From: an archaeon
Lineage (GTDB): Archaea; Nanobdellota; Nanobdellia; Woesearchaeales; GW2011-AR15
Assembly (NCBI GenBank): GCA_018657065.1
Contig: JABHXU010000004.1
Span: forward strand, 1-64,000
Direction: 5' to 3'
Length of the DNA: 64,000 nucleotides
Positions within the stretch are counted from its first letter, which is position 1, and every line of letters starts with the position of its first letter. Positions 34,309 to 43,675 of the stretch are shown here, piece by piece. Both the position numbers and the translations under genes were made by a program. The notes below the pieces were generated by a model, which did no database searches, was not told the DNA's origin, and was given only the letters and a program-made list of their open reading frames with translations.

Positions 34309-34881
34309 TTAAAAAACCCAAGTAATTACATCACTAAAAATTAAAAACCAAACAATATTTGGTAATATGTTTCCTATACCATCAGATAGACAAATAATGA
34401 AATTTTTTCCTAAACCTATTGATTGAAAAATTGCAGCTCCTAAATATAATATTAAACAACCAAGTAATCCTCCTGTCATTAAATCAAATCCTGGAATTAA
34501 AATAAATGGCAATGTTCCCATTATACCTATAGAAATAAAAACATAAGAAATCCAATTCCCTAGACCTCCTACCATTGCTTTAGGCACAAGATAAGCTATT
34601 AAAACAAACAATAGAGTATAAGAAAGTCCATAATACTTTGTAATAACACATTCCAAAAAGAACAGTGGACTAAGATCAATAGGTAAATGATATAATTTTT
34701 GATAATAAACTATTTGATATGTTAATACTGCAAAAATTACAAACAGTGCAGTTTTTTTAGCAAATCTAAATATCAATATAATTACAATTAAACCTACAAT
34801 CCCTTGAAAAATCTTTGATTTTAAGATTTTTTGGATAGGTGTATCTTCCTTTTTTCTGTTTTTTCTAACTACAGCACTCAT
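34309..34881 (-). CDS. Polytopic membrane protein, 190 aa
   Basis: A basic start (VVRKNRKKEDTPIQKILKSK) precedes five or six hydrophobic helices (IFQGIVGLIVIILIFRF, TLLFVLIAYLVP, WISYVFISIGIMGTLPFILIPG and others). No family recognised. It overlaps the upstream CBS-domain gene by 4 bp (ATGA), so the two are coupled in an operon that also includes prefoldin and prs. Confidence 0.6.
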   Translation of the reverse strand: MSAVVRKNRKKEDTPIQKILKSKIFQGIVGLIVIILIFRFAKKTALFVIFAVLTYQIVYYQKLYHLPIDLSPLFFLECVITKYYGLSYTLLFVLIAYLVPKAMVGGLGNWISYVFISIGIMGTLPFILIPGFDLMTGGLLGCLILYLGAAIFQSIGLGKNFIICLSDGIGNILPNIVWFLIFSDVITWVF

Positions 34882-35411
34882 TTTATGTAAATTCTAAGTA
34901 TAAATGTAAATAAATATAATATTAATATTACAAAAACTATCCACAGTGGATACCATGGGTTCCAGAGCAAAGACTTGTATGATTCATATATTTCATTCAT
35001 GCTTTGAATAATATCTGTTTGAGAAAGCATACCAACTAATTTTCCAGAATCATCTACAACAACAAGTTTTCTTACATTAGTTCTTTTCATATAATTTGAC
35101 GCCATTAACATTGTTGCATTTGGGCTAATTTTTTTTGGATTTTCACTCATAATTGATCCAATTTTCATTTTTTTTGGATCCTTTTTAGGAAGCATAACTT
35201 TTTTTATTAAATCTCTTTCAGTTACTATTCCTATTGGCTTTTTATCATCACTAATAACAATCGCGCTAATTGATTCATTACCCATCATATCAATTGCTTT
35301 TTGAACGGGTGATGTTTTTTCTAAACTATAAACCTTAGTTGACATAACATCTTTAACCATAACATTTTTTTTAATGTTCCACAAATTTGACGATACATTT
35401 TTTAGTTTCAT
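34878..35411 (-). CDS. CBS-domain protein with C-terminal membrane anchor
   Basis: Two CBS motifs occupy about residues 15-140 (VKDVMSTKVYSLEKTSPVQKAIDMM, AIVISDDKKPIGIVTERDLIKK, then IGSIMSENPKKISPNATMLMAS, LVVVDDSGKLVGMLSQTDII). A Trp-rich segment and transmembrane helix end the protein (YPLWIVFVILILYLFTFILRIYIK). CBS pairs sense adenosine nucleotides. Together with the coupled membrane protein it may gate or sense at the membrane. Confidence 0.75.
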   Translation of the reverse strand: MKLKNVSSNLWNIKKNVMVKDVMSTKVYSLEKTSPVQKAIDMMGNESISAIVISDDKKPIGIVTERDLIKKVMLPKKDPKKMKIGSIMSENPKKISPNATMLMASNYMKRTNVRKLVVVDDSGKLVGMLSQTDIIQSMNEIYESYKSLLWNPWYPLWIVFVILILYLFTFILRIYIK

Positions 35412-35444
35412 ATTAACACCTTAATCAAATCATATTTAAAAAAT

Positions 35445-35849
35445 TTATGCCTCAAAACCGCTTTGAATCTCTTCAATTCTATTTATTAATACCTTCATTT
35501 GACCTACTAACTGGTCCCTATATTTAGATAATTCAGTTAATTGCCCATCTAATATTTTTGTAACTTGTTTTGGAGTTTTTTCTACTGTAATATTTGATCC
35601 TACATTAATCATTAAATTTTTTGTATCAAGAATTTGAGCTTTTACATAAATTCCAGAAGTTAATGGGACTCTTAGTTCATCTCCCTTATTTAATTCAGAA
35701 AATTTATTGATGATTTGTTTAGAAATTTCTAATTCGCCCATTTGATTATCCATGTTTTCCAAATGTGTATTTAATTTTTTTAATTCTTCATCAAGTGTTT
35801 TAAGTTCTATCATCAACTCTTGGTTATCTTCATTTTTTTGCTTTGACAT
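35445..35849 (-). CDS. pfdA: Prefoldin subunit alpha
   Basis: The 134-residue protein shows the prefoldin alpha layout: N-terminal coiled coil (LMIELKTLDEELKKLNTHLENMD), central beta hairpins (ELRVPLTSGIYVKAQILDTKNLMINVGSNITVEKT) and a C-terminal coiled coil (LDGQLTELSKYRDQLVGQMKVLINRIEEIQ). It forms the hexameric jellyfish-shaped chaperone with beta subunits, handing nascent proteins to the thermosome. The start lies 3 nt after the prs stop, and the GGAGG ribosome site is encoded by the end of prs. Confidence 0.92.
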   Translation of the reverse strand: MSKQKNEDNQELMIELKTLDEELKKLNTHLENMDNQMGELEISKQIINKFSELNKGDELRVPLTSGIYVKAQILDTKNLMINVGSNITVEKTPKQVTKILDGQLTELSKYRDQLVGQMKVLINRIEEIQSGFEA

Positions 35850-35852
35850 TTA

Positions 35853-36791
35853 TTATTCCTCCCAAGAGAATAGTTCTCCTAAAGATTTGTGGCCATGTAT
35901 TCTTTCTATTACTTGAGCCATTAGTTCTGCTAAAGACAATATTTTTAATTTATCAATACGTTTGTTTTCAGGAATTGGTACAGTATCTGTTAAAACAATC
36001 TCTTTAGCTTTACAATTATTTAACTTTGATATTGCATCCCCATTTAAAAGACCATGAGTAGCTGCAATATAAACTTCTTTTGCACCATTTTGAATTAAAG
36101 CATTTGCTCCTGCAGCAATTGTTCCACCTGTATCAATCATATCATCTAATAAAATACAAGTTTTTCCTTTAATGTCTCCAATAACATTAACTACTTCAGC
36201 TACATTATGTTTAGGTCTTCTCTTATCAATTATTGCTAAAGGTGCTTCTAATAATTTTGCAAATTTCCTAGTTTTTTTTACAAACCCTGAATCAGAAGCA
36301 ACTGCTACAACATCTTTTAAATTTTTGTCTTTAAAATATTTAGCAAATAGTGGATATGCTTCAAAATGATCAACGTCAATATCAAAAAATCCAACTAATT
36401 GAGGACTATGCAAATCTACAGTAATAATTCTATTCGCTCCTGCTTTAGTTAGCAAATTTGCAACAAGTTTAGCAGTTATAGGTTCTCTAGCTGAAATTCT
36501 TCTATCTTGTCTAGAATAACCATAATATGGAATAACACAATTAATTCTTTTAACTGAACTTCTTTTCATAGCATCAATCATAATTAAAAGTTCCATTAGA
36601 TTTTCATTTGTTGGTTTACATGTAGGTTGAATTAAAAATACATCATCTCCTCTTACAGGAACATTGCTTTTAACATAGATTTCAGAATCTTTAAATTTTT
36701 TTATTGTCATATCTGAAACTTCTGAATTTAAATATTCACAAACCTTTTTTGCAAATTTTGGATGTGCACTCCCACTAAAAACTTTAATCAT
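35853..36791 (-). CDS. prs: Ribose-phosphate pyrophosphokinase
   Basis: The 312-residue enzyme makes PRPP from ribose-5-phosphate and ATP for nucleotide and histidine synthesis. Landmarks are FSGSAHPKFAKKV at the start, the ATP flexible loop YSRQDRRISAREPITAKLVA (about 103-120), the metal site VDLHSPQ and the PRPP-binding loop CILLDDMIDTGGTIAAGAN (about 213-231). Length and motifs match class I enzymes. GGAGG precedes the ATG. A possible 19-codon ORF fills the gap to aIF-6. Confidence 0.95.
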   Translation of the reverse strand: MIKVFSGSAHPKFAKKVCEYLNSEVSDMTIKKFKDSEIYVKSNVPVRGDDVFLIQPTCKPTNENLMELLIMIDAMKRSSVKRINCVIPYYGYSRQDRRISAREPITAKLVANLLTKAGANRIITVDLHSPQLVGFFDIDVDHFEAYPLFAKYFKDKNLKDVVAVASDSGFVKKTRKFAKLLEAPLAIIDKRRPKHNVAEVVNVIGDIKGKTCILLDDMIDTGGTIAAGANALIQNGAKEVYIAATHGLLNGDAISKLNNCKAKEIVLTDTVPIPENKRIDKLKILSLAELMAQVIERIHGHKSLGELFSWEE

Positions 36792-36794
36792 TTT

Positions 36795-36854
36795 TTACTC
36801 CTCCAAGCTACTTTGCGAGAGGAATTGATTTGCCAAATTACATATCTGTTGCAT
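36795..36854 (-). CDS. Possible 19-aa ORF between aIF-6 and prs
   Basis: A GGAGG embedded in the last codons of aIF-6 is 8 nt before ATG 36854. The ORF reads MQQICNLANQFLSQSSLEE and its final codons (GAG GAG) form the ribosome site of prs. It could couple translation of aIF-6 and prs, or be chance. Confidence 0.35.
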   Translation of the reverse strand: MQQICNLANQFLSQSSLEE

Positions 36855-36857
36855 ATC

Positions 36858-37523
36858 TTATTCCTCCAAAAAACCAAGTCCAATATCAACATTATGAATT
36901 TCAGGACCTCCTGAAAGATCACCAACCAAAAATCCATTTGAATTACATACTATTCCTGAACTAACATAAGGTGAACCAAAATTAACAGTTGCTTTTGTAA
37001 TTTCAAGTTTCAAATTATCTTTTAAAAATTTCAATTCAGATTCTTCAATTTCTGAACTTACAACCATATGTGTTTTATTTCCTTTTGCTAAGGATCCAAC
37101 AATATTAAGACCTGAAATTTGACCTTTTTTTGTTTTAAAAATTTTACTTATTTTTTTTATAACATTATCTTCAAAATCAGGATTTAAAATACAAGAATCA
37201 TTAGCAACAACCATATTATTTCCTAGTGCTGTTAAATCTGAATCAATTACTTGATACTTTATTTTTAATTCATCTAAAACTTTAAGTTCTTTATCAAACA
37301 TAATTTTAGGAACAAATAAGATTTCTTCATTTCCACTAAAAAAAACACCTAATAAATCAGTACCTGCTACTTTAATTCTATGTGCAGGAACATCAAGTGC
37401 TTCTTTAATTTTTTCAACTTCTTTTTCTTGCATACTAACAGGTACTAAACAATACTTATCTGTAGCATAACAAAATAAACCAATATTAGGATTTCCATTA
37501 TAATCTGTTTTTAGTATGTGCAT
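36858..37523 (-). CDS. eif6: Translation initiation factor 6 (aIF-6)
   Basis: The 221-residue protein starts MHILKTDYNGNPNIGLFCYATDKYCLVP, the classic aIF6/eIF6 N-terminus, and shows the repeated pentein units (NDSCILNPDFEDNVIKKISKIF, GSLAKGNKTHMVVSSEI, VNFGSPYVSSGIVCNSNGFLVGDLSGGPEI). It binds the large ribosomal subunit and prevents premature subunit joining. The open frame extends 23 codons upstream, but the conserved Met and a TATA box TTTTAAATAT 28 nt before it show that ATG 37523 is the leaderless start. Confidence 0.95.
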   Translation of the reverse strand: MHILKTDYNGNPNIGLFCYATDKYCLVPVSMQEKEVEKIKEALDVPAHRIKVAGTDLLGVFFSGNEEILFVPKIMFDKELKVLDELKIKYQVIDSDLTALGNNMVVANDSCILNPDFEDNVIKKISKIFKTKKGQISGLNIVGSLAKGNKTHMVVSSEIEESELKFLKDNLKLEITKATVNFGSPYVSSGIVCNSNGFLVGDLSGGPEIHNVDIGLGFLEE

Positions 37524-37581
37524 GTAAGTCAAGGAAGAAGGAGTGATATTTAAAATTACTTGAGAATTATGATCAAAAAAA

Positions 37582-40500
37582 CTATATTTCAAGTTGTGCG
37601 CGCATCAAAAACTTAATAATCTCATTTTTCCAGGCATATGGAACAGCTCCGCTGAGTAAAACAGATAACCAGTCTCTAAATTTCTTTGAAACATATTTTC
37701 TTTTTCCTGCAATAATTTGTTTTCCTTCATAAAATATATCTGTGTCAAACTTAACCTTTTTGTATGCAGATTCCCATTGTTTATTCAGTATATTAGTTAA
37801 AAAATGATCATCTACATATTTAAAAACAAATTTTTTAAGTTTAGAAGGAAAAATTAATTGAAACTCATTTTTTCTTTTCTCTAATTCTTCAATCAATTCT
37901 TGCTCTACTTCAATACCATCAACCATATTTTTAATTGCTAATTTAAGATATGATTCAATGTTTAAATTATCTGCAATATCTTTAATCTCTTGCATGAGTG
38001 CTTCTTTTTCTTTAGATTTTCCTTCTTCCATTTCAATCCAAAGTTCATGATAATTTAATTGAGCTTTTTCTTTAGGATCTTTAATTTTATTCTTTACTTT
38101 TTCATGCATCCTCTTTAAAAACTGCATTTTATCCTCAATTTTAAAAATATCAGAGTAACCTTGCATTACTAAGTGAAAAGCAAAAGGAGAAGGAAAATCT
38201 TTGTAAGTCTCAATAGTTTTAATTTTTTTATTTTCAATATTATCTAAAATTAATTTTGCATTTTTTATATCCATAAGATCTTCTAATACTTCTCTTCTAG
38301 CTTCTCGTAAAATTGGAAAATCTTTAGAAATTCTTTCAACTGCTTTTAATAAAATCATTGAACTTACTTGTTGTTTTCCTACAGTTTTTTTTCTACCCTT
38401 ATAATTTCTTAGAATCATTAAACTTCTAAATGCACAATGTCTAAATCTTCTTCGTAGAACCTCTGTTTTATCTAGTGCAACTTTCATTAATCTTCTTAGA
38501 TCTGTTCCTTTTATTGTGTTTAGGGCTTTAATTGTGTTAAGTGATCCTCTATATGAAAGCATAAACCCATTATCTGAAATTGTTATTTCAACATCTTGTT
38601 TTTGTTTCATAGCTATTGCATATGCCATTGCTCGAGATAACACGTCATTAACTCTTCGTCCATATAATGAATGAAAAACAACATATTTTGTTCTATCTTC
38701 CTTAAAATGTTCAATAACTAACTTTTTATCACTTGGAATTTGAGTATACAAATACTGTTCACTAAAATATTCATAAATAGAATTAGCTCCATATTTATCA
38801 ACATGCAAATAATTGTTAATAAATTTTAAAATTTGATCCTTTTTTTTATTTGCTATAAATTGTTCTTCTAAAAGTCTTCTAAATTTTTGAATATCTACTG
38901 CCAAATCAAAACTTAGTGGAAGCATCTCACTTACCCAACTAGGAACTGTTGGTGGTCTTCCTGCGCTTGTTTTAACTGAAGCCGTCATTCCACGACTATA
39001 TAAAAATTCATAAGTTTCTCCTCCTAAAACAAAAACATCTCCTCGTTTTAATTTCTCTAAAAATCCTTCATCAATTTTTCCTACAACCTCTTCTCCTAGT
39101 TTTACAACGACATATGCTTCATCAGGAATTGTTCCTATATTAGTCATATAAATCATTCTTGCAAGTCTTCCTCGTCTTCCCACATTTCCTGTTTCTTCAT
39201 CTATCCATATTTTTGCATAAACATGTCTATCTTCTAAACTCACATGTTCTCCTTTCAAATAATCAATTATAGAATCAAAATCTTCTCTAGTTAAATTTTC
39301 ATAATTATAACTTCTTTTAATTGTTTCATAAATCGTATCAATATGATAAATATCCTCAATAGCTATACCATAAATTTGCTGAGCTAAAACATCTAAACAA
39401 TTTTTTGGAATTGATACTTTATCTATTTTTTTTTCAATAGCAGATTTTAGTAAAACTGAACATTCAACTAAATCATCTCTATCTAACACAATTATTCTTC
39501 CTTTAGCTGTTTCATGTAACCCGTGACCTGATCTTCCAATTCTTTGAAGAGCTCTAGCAACTGATTTAGGACTTCCTAGAAGAATAACTAAATCTATGTC
39601 TCCAATATCAATACCTAATTCAAGTGATGTTGAGGAAACAATTGCTTTAAGTTTTCCTTCTTTAAGCATATTTTCTATTCTAACTCGATGGCCAGCAGAA
39701 AGTGATCCATGATGTGCTCCAATTAAAGATTTAGAATCTTCTTCACCAATTTTCTCTGTGTAATTTTTAGGAAATCTATTTTTAAGTGTATGAACAACTC
39801 TTTCTGTAGCTGCTCTTGTATTAGTAAAAATTAGTGTTGTTTTATGAGCTTGAATTAAATCATCAATCAAATAATACATCTTTTCATACAATTTATCATG
39901 CGTTGTATTAATAATATCAGGAACAGGACTTAAAACTTTTAAATCCATTTTTTTAATAAATTGTGTATCAATTATTTTACAAGGTCTATATTCTCCTTTA
40001 TTTTTCCCAACTAAAAATTTGGCAACTTCTTCAAGTGGTGAAACAGTTGCTGAAAGTCCAATCCTTGTAAAATTAGTTAGATTTTGTAATCTTTCTAAAG
40101 ATAATGTTAGATGAACTCCTCTTTTTGAAGATGCAAGAGAATGAATTTCATCAATTATTACCCAATCAATATTTTTTAAATGATCTCTAAATTTTTTTGA
40201 TGTAATAACTATTCCTAATGATTCAGGTGTAGTAATTAAAATATGAGGTGGATTTTTTAACATTCCAGATTTTTGAGAGGTTGTTGTGTCCCCAGTTCTT
40301 GTTGCAACTCGAATATTAATCTTTTTATTCTTTTTCTTAGCTATTTCTTTTATGCTAGAAAGTGGATCAGTTAAATTAACTTTAATGTCCCTAGATAATG
40401 CTTTTAGAGGAGAAATATAAACACAATAAACCCTATCTTCTAGTTCTCCTTTATCTGCAAGAATTGTTAGTTCATTAATAACTGAAGTAAATGCTGTTAG

Positions 40501-40683
40501 GGTTTTTCCTGTTCCTGTTGGAGCAAAAATTAAAGTGTTATCTTTATTATGAATAGGCAAAATACCATACTTTTGAGGTGCAGAAAAACTACCAAATTTA
40601 GTTTCAAACCAATTTTTTAAAAATGGATGTAAAACAGTATAAATTTGTTTATCTGTGGATGGTTTCTTTATAAACTCAAACAT
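37582..40683 (-). CDS. lhr: Lhr-type superfamily 2 helicase
   Basis: This 1033-residue helicase has motif I FAPTGTGKT (about 53-61), YISPLKALSRDI, motif II DEIH with SSKRGVHL, LSATVSPLEEVAKFL, TLIFTNTRAATERV, SSTSLELGIDIGDIDLVI and motif VI LQRIGRSGHGLHETAKG. The winged-helix and large C-terminal Lhr-core domain follow (GEEVVGKIDEGFLEKLKRGDVFVLGG; YGRRVNDVLSRAMAYAI). Lhr proteins are DNA repair or recombination helicases in archaea and bacteria. About 1030 residues exceeds the common 850-900 of the archaeal core form by a C-terminal Lys-rich extension. aIF-6 follows with its own promoter. Confidence 0.93.
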   Translation of the reverse strand: MFEFIKKPSTDKQIYTVLHPFLKNWFETKFGSFSAPQKYGILPIHNKDNTLIFAPTGTGKTLTAFTSVINELTILADKGELEDRVYCVYISPLKALSRDIKVNLTDPLSSIKEIAKKKNKKINIRVATRTGDTTTSQKSGMLKNPPHILITTPESLGIVITSKKFRDHLKNIDWVIIDEIHSLASSKRGVHLTLSLERLQNLTNFTRIGLSATVSPLEEVAKFLVGKNKGEYRPCKIIDTQFIKKMDLKVLSPVPDIINTTHDKLYEKMYYLIDDLIQAHKTTLIFTNTRAATERVVHTLKNRFPKNYTEKIGEEDSKSLIGAHHGSLSAGHRVRIENMLKEGKLKAIVSSTSLELGIDIGDIDLVILLGSPKSVARALQRIGRSGHGLHETAKGRIIVLDRDDLVECSVLLKSAIEKKIDKVSIPKNCLDVLAQQIYGIAIEDIYHIDTIYETIKRSYNYENLTREDFDSIIDYLKGEHVSLEDRHVYAKIWIDEETGNVGRRGRLARMIYMTNIGTIPDEAYVVVKLGEEVVGKIDEGFLEKLKRGDVFVLGGETYEFLYSRGMTASVKTSAGRPPTVPSWVSEMLPLSFDLAVDIQKFRRLLEEQFIANKKKDQILKFINNYLHVDKYGANSIYEYFSEQYLYTQIPSDKKLVIEHFKEDRTKYVVFHSLYGRRVNDVLSRAMAYAIAMKQKQDVEITISDNGFMLSYRGSLNTIKALNTIKGTDLRRLMKVALDKTEVLRRRFRHCAFRSLMILRNYKGRKKTVGKQQVSSMILLKAVERISKDFPILREARREVLEDLMDIKNAKLILDNIENKKIKTIETYKDFPSPFAFHLVMQGYSDIFKIEDKMQFLKRMHEKVKNKIKDPKEKAQLNYHELWIEMEEGKSKEKEALMQEIKDIADNLNIESYLKLAIKNMVDGIEVEQELIEELEKRKNEFQLIFPSKLKKFVFKYVDDHFLTNILNKQWESAYKKVKFDTDIFYEGKQIIAGKRKYVSKKFRDWLSVLLSGAVPYAWKNEIIKFLMRAQLEI

Positions 40684-40792
40684 CCAAGTTTGGAATTTTA
40701 GGAGTAATAAATAATTATGCTTTTTATACTATAATAGTGGATAGCTAAAACTCTACGAACCTTTATATATTAGTATTTGCCACTGGACAGTA

Positions 40793-41902
40793 ATGTCATT
40801 ATCTTCAAGAGCAACTGGACATATTGAAACCGTTCCCGTAGAAGGACAATTAAGTCTTCCTGGATTAGAAGTCGGAGATTATTTTGCATTAGATCATACT
40901 GGATCACTCTCTTATCTTGAAACTTTAATTTCAGTTATTAACCAAGAAGAATTCAACTTTTTGAGTTAATTTTGGAAAAATAGATCAACAAAAATAACTG
41001 GCCATCCTATCACAATACATCTATTTGAAGCTGGAAGATATGTTATTGAAGATCGTAAGGGTAAAAAATTCCTTGAAGTAGATAAAAGCACAGGTCTTTT
41101 TTTGGATTTTGTTGCAAGACATAGAAATGTTGCAAAAACAGATTTAGAATATCTTCTCCAAAAAAACCCTGATGAAGTAAATAACTATGTATCTGCCATC
41201 AATAGAATTGGGCTTGGACAAATTCTAGACAATTTTAAACGTGATGGAGTAAAAATAGCAAAAGCAAAAGTTAAAAAATTCATTTTAGATCCTGAAAAAG
41301 TACAACTTCATAGAACTGCTTCAGGACAAAGTTGTCATGGTACGTATTTTCTCCCAGGCACATATTCAGGAGATGAAATTAGTCAAACTGAAGGAGAACA
41401 AATTAAAAGAATTCTAATTAAAGGCTATATTAGCAGAGAAGAATTAACAGAACTTGAGGATAATGATTTAAAAGGTATAAGAAATATTAGACATAGATTA
41501 ATTCCTAGAATTCGCTACGGAGATGGAGGAAAAGAAAAGCCCTCTGAATTAAAAGAAACAGATACTCATTTTTATTTACCTCATTTACCTCATGTTTTTG
41601 AAGATGATCATTGTGTTTACAATGATACAGGTCAAGGATTTAGAAAATCTGATGGAGAAGAATTTAATTTAACAGAAAATGAATTTGCAATCCTTAGATG
41701 GTTAAGAAATTCAACTACAGCATTTCAGCAAAGACCTGAAACCATAATCGAAGTAGTATATAGAATGCCAATCTTAAAAACCACAGAACATGGATATGAT
41801 GCTCAATATGAACTCTTATCACTAGATTTAAGTAGTCTCTCAAAAAAAATCAAGGGTCATACTAAAAATTTATCAAAAAGTGGACTAATTACAGGAATAT
41901 AA
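40793..41902 (+). pseudogene. Hypothetical gene interrupted by one in-frame TAA
   Basis: From ATG 40793 the frame encodes 58 residues (MSLSSRATGHIETVPVEGQL to NQEEFNFLS), meets TAA at 40967-40969, and stays open in the same frame to 41902. The segment after the stop reads FWKNRSTKITGHPITIHLFE, then AGRYVIEDRKGKKFLEV, and shows normal codon use but no ATG. A TATA box TTTATATA (40762-40769) lies 27 nt before ATG 40793, so one promoter served the whole frame. A later start (TTG 41102) would give 266 residues without a ribosome site. The protein family is not recognised; the C-terminal half has basic and helical character (YELLSLDLSSLSKKIKGHTKNL). Confidence 0.65.
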
Positions 41903-41907
41903 TAACT

Positions 41908-42495
41908 CTAAGTCCTACCGCCACAAACTGGACAAAACTTATGCTTTGCTAAAAGCGGTGAACCACACTCTGAACAAAATCCACCAGATTTTGCTCTCTT
42001 AAAAAAACTTGTTTTTTTCTGATTCATTTGATTATGTGTTGGAACTTGAGTTTTTTGATTATCACCATGAGGAAGAATTGGCTTTTGAGGTCTATGCTGT
42101 GCATTATGATGAGTCTGATGATGTTGTCCTAGATGTTGTTGATGTGTTTGATTAACTGCTCCGGAATTAGGCATTTGATTTCTATTTTGAAAATTTTGAT
42201 TATTCATAGCCTCTCTTCTTTTTTGAGGATTATTTCTAAAATCATCAATATCAATCTCTACATCTCTAACGCCTCTTTTTGCTCTTCTATGACCCATTTC
42301 ATCTAAAAGATCTTGTTTAGATCTTGTTGGAAATTTAATTTTAATAAAACCATAAACAATCATTCCTAGTCCAACAACACTCATTAATTGGAAAAAAGGA
42401 GCTGAAGGTATTGGTTTAATAAAGCCTAAATAAAGAGAAAAACCTCCTACAAATAATCCTACACCGACCCAAACTGGTCCAGGTATCTCAGCCAT
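41908..42495 (-). CDS. Membrane protein with His/Gln-rich linker and C-terminal zinc ribbon
   Basis: The 195 residues from ATG 42495 begin MAEIPGPVWVGVGLFVGGFSLYLGFIKP with two hydrophobic helices. A basic segment, then a low-complexity Asn/Gln/His-rich linker (about 90-160) and a zinc ribbon (CSECGSPLLAKHKFCPVCGG) end the protein. The His-rich linker may bind metal. The start is 1 nt after the stop of the upstream small membrane gene, so the two are coupled. The longer frame to 42534 overlaps that gene and is unlikely. Confidence 0.6.
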   Translation of the reverse strand: MAEIPGPVWVGVGLFVGGFSLYLGFIKPIPSAPFFQLMSVVGLGMIVYGFIKIKFPTRSKQDLLDEMGHRRAKRGVRDVEIDIDDFRNNPQKRREAMNNQNFQNRNQMPNSGAVNQTHQQHLGQHHQTHHNAQHRPQKPILPHGDNQKTQVPTHNQMNQKKTSFFKRAKSGGFCSECGSPLLAKHKFCPVCGGRT

Positions 42496-42496
42496 T

Positions 42497-42736
42497 TTAT
42501 ACGTAAATTCTTGGTCTCCAGATTTTATGAACAACTAAATACATTCCACCTAAAAAACTTCCTAAAGCACAAATATAAACTAAAACTGATTCAGGAATAT
42601 AAGGCAAATAGTTCAAACCAATTTTCTTTAGTAATAACAATCCACCAGTTAAAAAAAAAATTAAACCTAATAAAAATTGGGAAGGTAAATGAAATCCGTG
42701 TGAACCGTGTTTTTGCTTAGTTCTAGTATGTTCCAT
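42497..42736 (-). CDS. Small two-helix membrane protein, 79 aa
   Basis: A His/Gly-rich start (MEHTRTKQKHGSHGFHLPSQ) is followed by two hydrophobic helices (FLLGLIFFLTGGLLLL and VLVYICALGSFLGGMYLVVHKIW). Not recognised. It is the first gene of a coupled pair with the zinc-ribbon membrane protein. Its upstream region is shared with the divergent gene at 42830. Confidence 0.55.
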   Translation of the reverse strand: MEHTRTKQKHGSHGFHLPSQFLLGLIFFLTGGLLLLKKIGLNYLPYIPESVLVYICALGSFLGGMYLVVHKIWRPRIYV

Positions 42737-42829
42737 AGTTTTTGCTTAGAATAATATACTATATAAAGATTTCTCTATATGTGGAGGAAAAATTTATATA
42801 TATCTCTTTTATTAATTGTACCTATTGAA

Positions 42830-43675
42830 ATGAATAAAAGCAGGATTGTTTTAGTTACTATTGTATTTCTTTTAACATTAAGTATAGCATTTGCCCAAAA
42901 CTATGCTGATGATTTTGCAACGTTTGCTGAACCTATTGCCGGACTTATTGAATCCTATATGAAGGATGACACTGTGTCTCTAGTTATTGATTTAATAATT
43001 TACATTTGGATATTTGTTAAATTTGTACCCCATCAATTAAAAGATAAATGGGGAGATGGAGCTGAAAAATGGGGTAAAGGTTTAGGATTTATGCTTGCAA
43101 TAGCTATGATTTCAGGAGAATATTCTTTAGGTTTTAGAATTGTTAAATTTTTCCCTGTTGTTATTGGTTTACTTGTTATTTGGGTAATCGATGCAATTTC
43201 AGGTGGTCAAGAAGAATTAAAAAATGTTGTTAACCCATTTAGATTAGCAATTTTAATGTTTGTACTCTCATATTTATTTGAAATACTTCATCAATGGTTC
43301 CAAACAAATCTTATGCTTACCATTTCAACGATACTCCGAATGGTTTCTTGGATATTGTTAACCATGGGTGGAATACATGCCATCATGAAAGCAGTCAACC
43401 AAGGAAGAGCTGAAATGTCTCACAGTGGTGATGCAGGTAGAGCTATACAAAGTGGTTTAGGTGGATTATTTGGAATTGGTGAAGACAAAGGTATGAAACC
43501 TAAAGAAGGAGATCCTAAAGATGGAACACCTGAAAACGATGAAAATAAAAAAGAAAGCACTAATAAAGACGCAAATGAAATTTTTTCTTATTTTAATTCA
43601 TTAACACCAGAAGGAAAAGTACAATTTATACAAATGTTTAATCAATGGGCAGAATCACAAAAGAAAAATGGCTAA
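42830..43675 (+). CDS. Polytopic membrane protein with signal peptide, about 281 aa
   Basis: ATG 42830 gives a good signal sequence (MNKSRIVLVTIVFLLTLSIAFAQN). About five further hydrophobic helices follow, then a Gly-rich turn (GRAIQSGLGGLFGIGEDKG), a hydrophilic linker and a C-terminal helix (GKVQFIQMFNQWAESQKKNG). The preceding in-frame start at 42779 lies in the TATA-box region (TTTATATATAT, 42790-42800). The gene overlaps the next by 8 bp. Function is unknown. Confidence 0.6.
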   Translation: MNKSRIVLVTIVFLLTLSIAFAQNYADDFATFAEPIAGLIESYMKDDTVSLVIDLIIYIWIFVKFVPHQLKDKWGDGAEKWGKGLGFMLAIAMISGEYSLGFRIVKFFPVVIGLLVIWVIDAISGGQEELKNVVNPFRLAILMFVLSYLFEILHQWFQTNLMLTISTILRMVSWILLTMGGIHAIMKAVNQGRAEMSHSGDAGRAIQSGLGGLFGIGEDKGMKPKEGDPKDGTPENDENKKESTNKDANEIFSYFNSLTPEGKVQFIQMFNQWAESQKKNG

